The notes below the pieces were generated by a model. The model was not told the DNA's origin. It saw nothing but the letters and a program-made list of their open reading frames with translations, and ran no database searches. Shown in pieces: positions 10,169-20,803 of a stretch of 64,000 nucleotides of DNA. Origin of the DNA: Lycium barbarum (Eukaryota; Streptophyta; Magnoliopsida; Solanales; Solanaceae); assembly GCF_019175385.1 (NCBI RefSeq), contig NC_083346.1, positions 61,285,821 through 61,349,820 on the forward strand, given 5' to 3'. Position 1 is the stretch's first letter, and every line of letters begins with the position of its first letter. A program made the translations under genes and the position numbers.

Positions 10169-13100
10169 CCATATGAACTATGTATATGACTAAGAAGGGA
10201 CTGAGTGCGATAAGAAAAACCACGAGCAGAGGATATTGAATTTTTAGGGATAGATTTAAATTATTTAAGCTTATTCAGATCAGACCTAGAGGGTATGATG
10301 TTAACTACAAGAAGCAGATATTACTATGAGATAAAAGATATGACAATTCCCTCTTAGGTTATGTGATTAAGTATTTATCCCCGATATGTATAGTGTAATA
10401 TAATTTTGAACTTGTATAGGGAGTTTGGGATTAGTTGTTCCAATTTCTCATTTGAGAATTTGAGACAGATAAAATTTCCCTAAGTGTGATTCATGTCTAT
10501 AGTTCAAAAAGATAGTATACAACCCCAGAATAGAGTCAGATAAGCAGGAAAAGTTAGAAATAACCTTATTCTTCACTTTAGTACTCAGAGAAGAATTAGA
10601 GAATATGATGCTAGCAAGTGGTTAATAGAAGAATAGTGAGTAAGTTTGAATAGATACAGTGAATTAGAAATTTCCAGCAAAGTTAGTAGAAGTACGATTT
10701 GAGTTACTTAGTCATGTTAGCACTACTAAGTGGATAACTATATGAATACACCGAAGGCGTATTAGAACCCAAAGGGTTTAAGTTAAATTTGAGGTATAGA
10801 AATTGGTGAAAGAAGAAAACCATCTAAGCAGTAAGAGAGCAAGCTACAAAAGAAGAGCCTTTAAGAGTTATCAGAAAAGAGTTTTCCCCAAGACTGACAA
10901 AGCTAGTATGCTAGTTATGTACATTAGAAATCCGTTCATTTAAGTAATCCAATTTTCGCAGTAAGTAAGACTTGCTTGAAGTAAGCAGAAGAAATGAGTC
11001 GTCAGTATTTTAGAGGAAATTAGCAGAACCATTAGATGACAACTTATCGCTAACTCGAGAGATCCACAGGCTTTAAACATCAGCTTTTGAACTAAGGGGG
11101 AGATCGTGCGATAAGGTGCCGATATAGATTATGTGTTTTGAAAGTTGATAGGTGTTAAGGAGATTATGTCAGAGGATCACAATTTCATGTAGCCAAGATA
11201 AGGTGCGTAGAATGTGATTTTTGTCATGCCCGTTGAGATCTAGTACTAGGTAATTATGTTATGAGATAAAGTTCTAGATCGAATAGCAGGTTTTAAGGGT
11301 ATCACGGTTTCAATTCCAGACTAATTCATGTACTATGTGGTACTAATCCCCAGACGTACTCTACTCGTGCCTTTCGTACCCATATCATGCCCATGTTAGA
11401 GATTTACACTCCACATTTAAGATACAAGAATTAAGACTTCATACGATTGTAAGCTATGCAAGGGAATGTCCTTTCATGTTTCGCACATCAGGTGTGCTCA
11501 TGTCTAAAAAAAAAAACCACATTCAGGTCTCACGTATCTATCATGCTTTTATACTCAAGTTCATGTTCTAGCATCTAAGTGCTTTTCAAATCTGATGATG
11601 ATCTTGACTCCTATGATTATGTTCTCCATGTTACCACATTCTCGTGCCCCAATCCATTTCACTATGCATCCCACTTATAGCGGTATCGTAACAATGATTT
11701 TGTTAGATAATAATAAAGGTGAACCAAGATGGATGTCCTACCTGTGATTCTATGCAATTCGTTCTTATGTTTCTTTGGCTAATGTTTTAAACCATCTTGT
11801 AGCTTGGCACAAAGGATGCCCTTATATTTTCTGAAGTACCTATGCCATTTTTATGTTCAAAGTGACTTTCTACCCATGTCTTAGATGCTCGAGGAACGAA
11901 TTATACATGCCTATAATCCATTCTTTCATGAGCCTTATTTATAACAAGGGCTTTTACTCACGGTGATAAGAGTAAGCTATGTTGAACCATGTCCTATTCT
12001 TTCGGTATATCTAAATTCCAAAGGTATTATTTTATCCAAGCCTTATGTCTCTGACCTAAGAGTGAGCCTACAATTGTACCCCACGCAAATCACACTTATG
12101 TCTTATTATTAGCTCAATACTCATGAAATCAGATCCAGATGCCACGATATGCATCTATAATGTATCAGGTTGCTCATGGTCCCATGCCCCATGTCATGCT
12201 ATTCACGTTTCATGCCATATGAATCACGTTCCCATGTACGCATGTTCCACGTTACGTCCTTCATGTACAATGCACCATGTCACGCCTGTTCTCTAAAGCA
12301 AAGTTTCTCATGTGAATAGTACCAATAATTCCTTTTCTCTCAGTCCTCAGTAATTCGCTCACGAGAATGAGCAAGATGAGCTAAGGTATTCATAATCATG
12401 ATTAACAGCTAACAAGATAATCAGAAGTAAGGTGCATTCCTATATTCAAATAGATATCTTTTCATGTACCTTGTGGTACTTATCTCAGGAGTATTCTACT
12501 CAAATTTGATGTAGTCATGTCATGCCTATGCTAGAGATTTATGAATATCTATGTTAGGATCATATTCTTGTTATATGACTCAAATCTGTCGCATTCACAC
12601 CGAGTTGTGCTTACATTCAAAGCCTGAGTCATACTCCTATCTCATATTACCATGGTGAAATATGAACGTCTATAATTAAGTCCCTAAGTATCCAAATCTT
12701 ACCCGCGCTAATTAGTGTACAACCCTCATATTGTAACAATCATGTTTTCGACATTCAGATCCCATGTTACGATATCCATTTTTACACGTATTTGTATCTC
12801 ATGATAGTTTAGCACTCATGTATTCATGTCATCTAGTCTTCATGTATTTATTTCCCACGTCATGCGTCTCACTCCCAGGTAATCATGTCATGTTCGTGCG
12901 TATTTATAGTACTCATGTCATTCGTGCCTACGGATTTTCTTCCAAACCCCATGTATAGTAATCATGTAATCATTCAGTCAATATCCGTGTGTTCAAGCCA
13001 GCTCAGTATTTATGTTAGCTACATTCAAGATTCAGTAATCACGTTATGTCACACCATGCGTATTAAGATACTGTGTGAGTTATGTGTTGGTACTTTAGTT

Positions 13101-13420
13101 AGTTGGCAGGCATTTGAGAAATGTTGTAAGGGTTTGAATTATGAAGGAAGTCCTGCCATAAATTTTGTAGATTCCAGAGTTAATAGCGATTCTTAACCAC
13201 TAGTCATAAATCGAGGACAAATGTTTCATGATTCTCATTCATGTAGGTGCTACTCAGTTTCATGTTCCCCATGTACATGTTTCCATGTAATCACGTATTC
13301 AGTTCTCATGATCCATGACCATGTTCCCACATAACCATGTCAAGCTCTTATGTTTTATGTCATGTTTCTTTCATGTTCATGTATTCAAGCCATGTCCAGC
13401 CATATTCTTGACCATGACCC
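9883..13420 (+). mobile_element. Non-coding internal region of element C
   Basis: About 3.5 kb between the gag-like ORF and the PPT hairpin. I found no pol motif in any frame and no long frame. It holds an (AT)n run at 10108-10165. From about 11220 onward it is strikingly rich in CATG tetranucleotides (about four per 60 bp near 12181). It may be decayed pol or captured non-coding DNA, and I cannot tell which. Confidence 0.7.
10108..10165. repeat. (AT)n microsatellite
   Basis: An uninterrupted alternating AT run of about 58 bp in the internal region of element C. Confidence 0.95.
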
Positions 13421-13456
13421 ATCATTCGAGGACGAATGATCCCAAGGGGGAGATAT
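13421..13456 (+). promoter_or_regulatory. Pre-PPT hairpin and polypurine tract of element C
   Basis: ATCATTCGAGGACGAATGAT (13421-13440) folds into an 8-bp stem with an AGGA loop. It is followed by the purine tract AAGGGGGAGA (about 13444-13453) that would prime plus-strand DNA synthesis next to the 3' LTR. The second base pair is T-A here but A-T in the equivalent hairpins at 1640 and 31713, so pairing is preserved by a double change. Confidence 0.75.
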
Positions 13457-15649
13457 TGTAACACCTCGTGCATTCGGGCTAAGATTTGACTCGTAAGACG
13501 GGGCTATAATGAACCCAATTTGAGTAGTGTATAAATGGTGTTTGAAACCCAATCAAGACATGGGAAGAGTCCTTGAGCAAAGTAAAGTCGGAAGCTACCC
13601 TACGGAGCGTGTTTTCAAGTGAGTTTGCACCATATCTCAATTAAAATGAGTATGCGGAAATATCTATAAGGAATTTGGGAATATTTCCTTCTTGAAAGTT
13701 GTAGATATTTGAAATACCTTTCCAACGGTATATTATGGAGGTCAAATAGACATCTATACAAAAAGGTATGCCCATTTTACTAAAACAGTGTTCTGTCGAT
13801 TTACGGTGGAATCTACGGGCCGTAAAATTATACGAACCGTAGATTTGGGCCGTAAAACTGGTCCAGAAACCCCAAATCACTGTAATTGATTTACGGTGGG
13901 ATCTAAGGTCCGTAAAACATTTACGGGACGTAAAATAGGGCGTAAAATGGGTCCGACAGCAATTTTAAAACTTCGTTTTAAGGCTTTTTCACTTCATTCC
14001 TCACACCCCCAAACCCTAGAACGACCTTCTATTCTCTCCCATCATAAAGAACACCAAGGTAAGCCTATTCTAATCATTCCAAGTGAATTCTAATACATAT
14101 CCTTGTAATCTAAACAAGAAATCATCATTCCTAAACTAGGGTTTTCAAGAAAACCCATCTCAAGGTTGAAGAACTCATGATTTTGGAAATCTTCTTCAAA
14201 GTTAAAATCTTTAATTCAAGTTTGGAGCATTACCAAGTATGTAGAGTTACTATCTACGTGTGGGAACATCGTTGTTCTTCCCCGCGCCTCATAATCCGTA
14301 AATTATGATTCTCTACTAAAACTAGGGTATCTATACCATGCTCATGATAACCCTAGGTCCATGTCCATTATTATATTATGTATGAATTATTATAATTCCA
14401 TCATTGAGTTCTTAATATTTCTTTATGATTATTGAGAATCCGTCCGTAATCCATGAAAACCCATATCTTGTATTCCATGAGTTCTTGCATGCATGTTTTT
14501 AAATAAAAATGCTTATTTCATGAATATCCTACATGTCTACAAGTTTTCATACAATTGTATTATATAACTATCTTCATGCCATGACTAAAGATACATACAT
14601 GCTAAATAAAAGTTATTTCATGAAACCATGTTTACAAGTTATTTCATGAAACCATGTTTACAAGTTATGTCGTGAAATCTTGATTACAAGACAAGTACAA
14701 GTTAATTCACGAAAATCATGGGCTTCTTAGCCAATTATATTATGTTCATATTTTTGTGAGTTGTACGAATTACCAAGAAGGCTCAGATAGCCTGAAACTA
14801 CGTAGCCACTGTAGGACAAGGATCGCTCCGCCCAGTTAGGACGATTTCCTTAATTTGACACTGAATGGATCCATCAGGCACGTTACCAGCTTATACCCTG
14901 GCAAGGTATGGGGGCTCTGCTGGTCCGGCGAGGTACCAGACTCCGCGTACCCACGTGGTGATATTATATTGTCGGTTATGAAATACTATCCCTACCTACC
15001 ATGTTTTACTCATGCTTTATATTATATATGTATTCATGTTCATGCTCATAACCAGGTTTCAGTTTCACGTTCAGTTCTTATCTTTATTACTTTATGTCCT
15101 ATGCTATTTCATTCAGTTGCTTTACATACCAGTACATTCAATGTGCTGACGTCCCCTTTTATTTGCCCGGGGGCCTGCATTTCATGATGCAGGTACTGAT
15201 TTACAGGACGACACATCTGTTCAGTAGGACAGCATTCATATCAGCTTATTGGTGAGCCCCATCTCATTCGGGGTTTAGTCAACTCTTTATTTAATGATTA
15301 GCTATGCATCTAAGGTATGCTGGGGGCCTTGTCCCAGCGAGTATGTTTTCTATGTTCAGACTTATGTTAGAGGTTTCATAGACTAGACAAGTCAGTTATG
15401 TCATTTCACACTTCCGGAGACGTATAGCCATTTTGGCTCATTCATGTTATTTCCGCACTCATGTTTAAACAAGTATTTTGGTTAAGTATTATGACTTATT
15501 GCATTTTGTAAAGGCTCATCATGCATTCACATTATATTCTGCTCATGTTATGCCTCATGATGATTCAGCAAGCCATGTGGTTCGCTCGGTCACATGCAGT
15601 AAGGCACCGAGTGTCGTGTTTCGCCCAGGCCATGGTTCGGGGCGTGACA
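13457..15649 (+). mobile_element. 3' LTR of element C
   Basis: A 2,193-bp copy of 6740-8906. It repeats the ACGG/CCGT cluster (13797-13952), the GGTAAG site near 14059, and the GTGCTGACG stem-loop plus GATGCAGGTACT near 15146-15195. It ends GGGGCGTGACA, then the target duplication TGGGT. It is slightly longer than the 5' LTR, partly because of a duplicated TTTCATGAAACCATGTTTAC-type unit near 14617-14660. Confidence 0.9.
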
Positions 15650-16269
15650 TGGGTAATGAATGAAAGACTTAAGGTAAATAAGAAATCTGGTCTGTCGGCC
15701 GCTTCCGCGAGCAGGCCAGCGCTTTCGTGCTACCGCTTCAGAGGTTCAGTCGTGCATTCGCGCGCGCTTCCGCACCAGAGCGGTCACAAGACGCCAGAAT
15801 TTTCTGGTGTCTTCCCAAACTTGAAACTGACCCTCGGAACCTCCCGAAAAAAAACCAAATATGCAAATATACATCAAAATGCGCTACGAACGCACTCGTG
15901 ACCACAGAATTCCCAACGGAGGTCTCGTTGACAGAGTCAACCCCCGATACCTCAAAACTAACTTTCCAACCCAACTCCTAAAATGCAACTGAGTGCATTG
16001 GGAATCGAACTGAATATACATACAAGTTCTAAACGACCATCCGAATCTCTCGGAATAGACGAATTTTCGATAAAGGTTTGTTTACCCAAAAGTCAACTTT
16101 AAGTTAACCCTTTTTCGCTTTAAGCCTAAAATTTCAAAAGTCACCCAAATCATATCCAAACACCTCAAGAAGCGTGTCAACGGTCCTCTCGGGTCAAATA
16201 TCAGCTAAACAAGCTCGGGGAAGGGTCAAAAGCATTAAAAAAGCAGTAACAACCAAACAGGTCGTTACA
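15650..16269 (-). mobile_element. Solo LTR 1 (minus strand), second part
   Basis: Continuation of the LTR starting at 4740; 15650-15654 is the element C target duplication. It includes a GC-rich stretch (about 15695-15790) of short CGCTTCCGC/GAGCGG-type inverted words. It ends in CGTTACA, so on its own strand the LTR begins TGTAACGACCTGTTTGG. TATAT follows as the target duplication. Confidence 0.85.
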
Positions 16270-16959
16270 TATATATTACCTACTTCTCAACTAGACATAG
16301 AGTAATGCTAACTGAATATAAACTCCCGAAAAGGGTGTCACACCCCGACCTTACTAGGGTGTGATGGGCACCCGACCCCACATCCGGAGCTGAGCGGACC
16401 CACAGACTCTTATCACGCACATAATTTTTTTTTTTTTCGAATAACACTAAAATGCAAAATATAACTTTCAGAAATATTTCTTTTGTTGCGTTCAAAGTAC
16501 ATAAAATCTGTAATCAAACAAAGCCAATCACATATGACGTATCGGCTGACGGAGCCGCTCACAGACTGACAACCAACACCCACGACGTTGTCTGCAAAGC
16601 CTCTAACACAGATCCAGAAATCATAACAGACGAACTCTGACTCGGCAGCACTCCGGGCAAATGGAGTTTGCCATCTCCACTGGAACATCTTCTACAATAA
16701 CTTCAGCTCATCTGGGAGTACCTGCGCGGCATGAAACGCAGCCCCCCGAAGACAGGGGGGTCAGTACGGAAAATGTACTGAGCATGTAAGGCATGCAATA
16801 CAGATAACAGAACCATAACTAAGAAAGACAGGACCAAAAGATAAGTACATTACTCAAAATGACAGACGCTAATTTTTCAGACGCAAATCATACATACCTG
16901 TCTCATATATCAGAAGGGGTACAGAAGGTAAACGAACCGATCAGAATACCAAAATGCGC

Positions 16960-17720
16960 ATTTTGCAATCACAGATCGTATGTCCGAAGAGGTACAGAAA
17001 ATACAGAGCGCACCAGTGATGTCACACGTCAGACGGAACACAGAACATACAGAATAATCAGACAAGATCATGTATCGGACGAAATACCGAACGTACAGAG
17101 TATTCAGACGTCGTCATATATCGGACGAGATACAGAACGTACAGAAGGCTCAGATGATATCATATGTCGGACAGAATACAGAATGCATAGAATACTCAGA
17201 TGATGTCATATATCACATGTGCGTCTAACGTGTCCCGGCCCTCTTGTGAGGAACTCGGTGGACAGACTCATTAATGCATGTCAGGATCATAGATCATATA
17301 TACGTATAATGTGTCCCGGCCCTCTAATAAGGGACTCGGTGGATAGGATCATGTATAACAGAATCATATGTCATATATGCAAATAACGTGTCCCGACCCT
17401 TTATTAAGGGACTCGGTAATATAAAATCGTGCATATCAGAATCATGTACCAAATATACATAACGTGTCCCGACCCTCTGCTGCGGGTCTCGGTGAATAAT
17501 CATCAGATGCCATCCTGGCCGCCATCCCGGCCGCCATCCCCATATCATCATAAACACATACAGATAACGTGTCCCGACCCGCAAGTAAGAGGGACTCGGT
17601 GAATAAGGCAGTAGAATGCGCACGAGAACATGTCCTGGCCCGGGACTCAGTGAATCAGAATCATACCGTAGAGTACGCACGAGAACATAACATGCCCTGG
17701 CCCGGGACTCAGTGAAGAGA
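16960..17720 (-). repeat. Two minisatellite arrays inside solo LTR 2
   Basis: First, about four copies of a ~60-bp unit with the words TATCGGACGA and CAGA..GTACAGA (about 16975-17215). Then seven copies, at irregular spacings of about 60-105 bp, of a GC-rich core of the form CGTGTCCCGACCCT, a few bases, AGGGACTCGGTGA (17229-17720). The core can fold on itself (CCCG..CGGT). Related GGCCC..GGGACTCGGTGA cores occur in solo LTR 5. Confidence 0.8.
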
Positions 17721-17984
17721 TACATTGAGCTATGCACGAGCAGAGTCATGAGAAACCATATGCACATAAGTCCAGACTCGAGGAATACGTACCCTTACCG
17801 CCATTCGAAGGCTCAGAGATGAATTTCAGATTCTTCCGAGTTAGTATCGGAAAGTTATGAGCGTTTGTAATACGGAAACCTCTTCGGACTGTTTAAGAGA
17901 TCAGGGATCGTACATGAAGGACATTAAAGCTTACAAGGAACATTCCTATTAGGATACTCGGATCGAACGACTCATATCCAGCTA

Positions 17985-18260
17985 TACATAGCAGAATACT
18001 TATATCAGACGTTCACACCAGCAAACTCATATCAGAATTACCATATCGAAATGCTTATACCAGAATACTTAGATCAAAATACTTATGTCAGAACACACAC
18101 ATATATATATATCAGAATATTTATTTTCAAGTACTTGTATCAGAATACTTGTATTAGAATATTTCCATCGGAATGCTTATAGCAAAGTATCCAAATCAGA
18201 TAATTCGTACCGAAACGTTTATGTCAGAATAGTCATATCCGAGTTTCCAAATACTTATAA
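17985..18260 (-). repeat. Short tandem AGAATACTTATATC-like array in solo LTR 2
   Basis: Over ten degenerate copies of a ~20-bp unit centred on CAGAATACTTATAT. It is non-coding and probably arose by replication slippage. Confidence 0.75.
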
Positions 18261-20395
18261 CAAACTCTGAACATTAGCCAAAGGTTTCCATTAATTAGTG
18301 TACAAAAATGAGACAAACAGAACAATGTACAAAGGTCTCGGGGATTGTGGGCCCACCTCGGGTCAAAAGAGGTGGCGTATCCAATTTACGTATTTTACAC
18401 TTCGTAATATCATTCGTGATAGTTTTAAGGTAGTCGGGTACCATTTGTTCAAGTTCTAGGTGTCTAGGCAACTTTTCCAACCATAGGCAACATAATTGAT
18501 TCAATTCCACTGAAAGAAAAAGGGGCAATTTCGGACGTGGATTCTGAAGAGCAGAGTTGTCCCCGAGGTCCAAATTCAAGCCTAGTATATCTAGGACATG
18601 CCAAGAGAAAGAAAGGGTAAGCCTTACATACCTTTTCCGCTTCTTAAGCTTCTCCAAATTTGAATCCCGTTTTCTCCAAAACCTACAAATGGTCATGTTT
18701 ACTAAATGTAAATCACAAGCTTTAAGAATTCAATCTTAACCAATCCTTATCTTAATTTTTCAAATGAATTCACTTATATTCTGCCGAAATTTCGGCAGCA
18801 TTTCCCCTGTAAATACACCATCCCGAGAATATGGCTCGGCCCAAATATCAACAACAATCCGAGAATGAGACTCGGCCACATTATTAACACAATTCCAACA
18901 ATTATTCAAACCACACTTTCAATACTCATAATGATTCTATACCACCCGAATCCTCCAACTTCAACAAATAATATAACCAACACGCTTTTATCTTCAAATT
19001 CATAAACTTCCTCAACAATACACACATTATTAACATTATACTCATAAATAAAGAAACGACACCAAGATCATATTAGCTTCCAAATCAGCCCGTAACCATT
19101 CTAACATCAATTTAAACCATCAAATTCTCATTTTCGTCGTAGAATACATATCAACAATAATCAAATTATCACATAGAAATTTATTCATCCTTCCTACACA
19201 ACACACATGCCACACGACCAAACTCCAACTTTTACATCTTCAACTAAAAACATCACACTTCCATTTCCAATATAAATTCCATAACAACAACAACTAGAAT
19301 GCTACATAAAATTTAGTTAACCTTGCCTACACACCACATACATACACACGGCCTACACCCATTTTCCACAACTACAACTAAAAATCATCAAGCTTCAATT
19401 ATCCATATAGAACTCACAACAACGTCAACCAAAACACCTAGATGAATAATTGAATCATAGTCTCTACACATGCACACATATTCGGCCATACATATATATA
19501 TATATATATATATAACCATCATGCAAACTTCCATATTCTCATGAATTTTAACCATTTCTACATTCCATAACATAAACAAAACCATTCATAACATAAAAGG
19601 GGATGAATTCTTACCTTTCCTCCACAACTTCTCCACTTAGCTAAAGTTGGAATTTTGCACCAAAGAGTGATTCTCTTGCCTCAACAATTATACCATGTTG
19701 AAGAGCATCCTCGAATTAGTAGAAATACATGAAGAAACAAATTTTTGGGACAAAATTTCATGGGGCTAAATTTTGCCCCTCTTGGCCGTGCACTTCCCCT
19801 TTGCTCTTCATCTTCTTGTTTTGTTTTTCTTTCTTTCTTCCATTAATATGATAAGCCCCTCATATATATATATATATACATGCCTCCCACCATTTTTTTC
19901 CATATTTATGTTTTAGTCCCTCAACTTTGGCCTCATGTCCCTTTTCCCCTTTTCTAGAGTTTTCTCCTTTTTTCTTGATTTTTCTTGAAATTGAATTAAG
20001 AAGACCAATTGTCTTCTCTTGCAAGCTTTGTCCATATTTTCATTACATGGCCACAAAGTGTGGGGCCCACATAGCCACACACACACACACATTACACGGC
20101 CACAATGGCCATTTTAAGATTTTTGTTTTGAACACTTTGGCCCTTCAAGAACTCTCTTGAACACCTTGTGAAATTACCATTTTACCCCTAGCCTTCCACA
20201 TTATTTTCATTGTCTATTTTGAAAATTTCTCTTTTTACCCTTGGCCTTTCCCAATATCTCCATACTACCAATGTTCATAAATAATATTCCTAACAGCTTG
20301 CACATTAAAATAATTTTCGAAAACGATCTTGTCCTTAACTTGCCACGACCTTCTCGAATTATCCGAATGTATGAAATACGGGATATAACAAAGGG

Positions 20396-20798
20396 ATAGT
20401 TACAACATTAGTAAGATGGAACAACATGGACGTGCGAGCTCTACGAATAAGTCTTCTTTTATATGTTCGTTCGGATCTTACTTATTATGGATTCATACCA
20501 TCAAAAGGAAAGAAATAGTCTTTACATACATAGTTCACAGATATAACTCTTTTCTAATTACTATAATAATCAATGGCGAAGTCTTACAAATGATTCAATT
20601 ACTTAAACGATACTATAACTTACAAACGATAAAGTTAAGGCATCTGGTTACTCTCAATTAGAATCACTCAAGTATTATGCGATCAAATACTTACATAGTA
20701 AATCATGACTGAGACCAACTGCATAAACTAGCCAACTAGCAAGTAGATTAAGGGAGCTCTGATGACAACTTACATTTAACCACCCTTGGTTCATGAGG
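20396..20798. other. Unassigned AT-rich spacer between solo LTRs 2 and 3
   Basis: About 400 bp with no supported gene or element end. With the nested LTRs removed it is continuous with 16275-16330 and 23274-23862. The words GCGAGCTCTA and AATAGTCTTTACATAC resemble words in 53130-53230, so both stretches may derive from one old minus-strand LTR family. That link is weak. Confidence 0.4.
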
Positions 20799-20803
20799 GA
20801 GGA

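Larger units (their letters stand above)
6740..15649 (+). mobile_element. Complete non-autonomous LTR retrotransposon C
   Basis: An 8,910-bp element with a perfect 5-bp target duplication TGGGT (6735-6739 and 15650-15654), inserted in solo LTR 1. Its LTRs are 6740-8906 and 13457-15649, its primer-binding site is at 8912, and its polypurine tract is at about 13445-13453. The 4,550-bp internal region encodes only a nucleocapsid-like ORF. No protease, RT, RNase H or integrase motif is visible in any frame, so it must borrow those functions. The LTR termini and the pre-PPT hairpin resemble Tekay/Del chromoviruses. Confidence 0.9.
16336..20390 (-). mobile_element. Solo LTR 2 (minus strand)
   Basis: A 4,055-bp LTR flanked by AAGGG (16331-16335 and 20391-20395). 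On its own strand it starts TGTTATATCCCGTATTTCAT and ends GGGTGTGACA. It carries the GCAGCCCCCCGAAG..GTCAGTAC stem-loop (about 16739-16776), the TTACATACC box (about 18626), and a perfect 18-bp palindrome CTGCCGAAATTTCGGCAG (18781-18798). A TTACCT donor complement lies near 19612. Three different minisatellites lie inside it. The frame at 18295-18696 shows no recognisable domain. Confidence 0.9.

Noticed and set aside
16859..17203. 114-residue plus-strand frame
   Set aside because: It runs through a tandem repeat (TATCGGACGA units) inside solo LTR 2. The repeat explains its length.
18295..18696. 133-residue minus-strand frame in solo LTR 2
   Set aside because: It lies wholly within an LTR across the GGTATGTAAGG box. 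The same box region in other LTRs lacks this frame, and no domain was recognised.
20790..20803. Purine run before solo LTR 3 taken as a polypurine tract
   Set aside because: The perfect GAGGA duplication on both sides shows the run is target DNA, so no internal region precedes the LTR.
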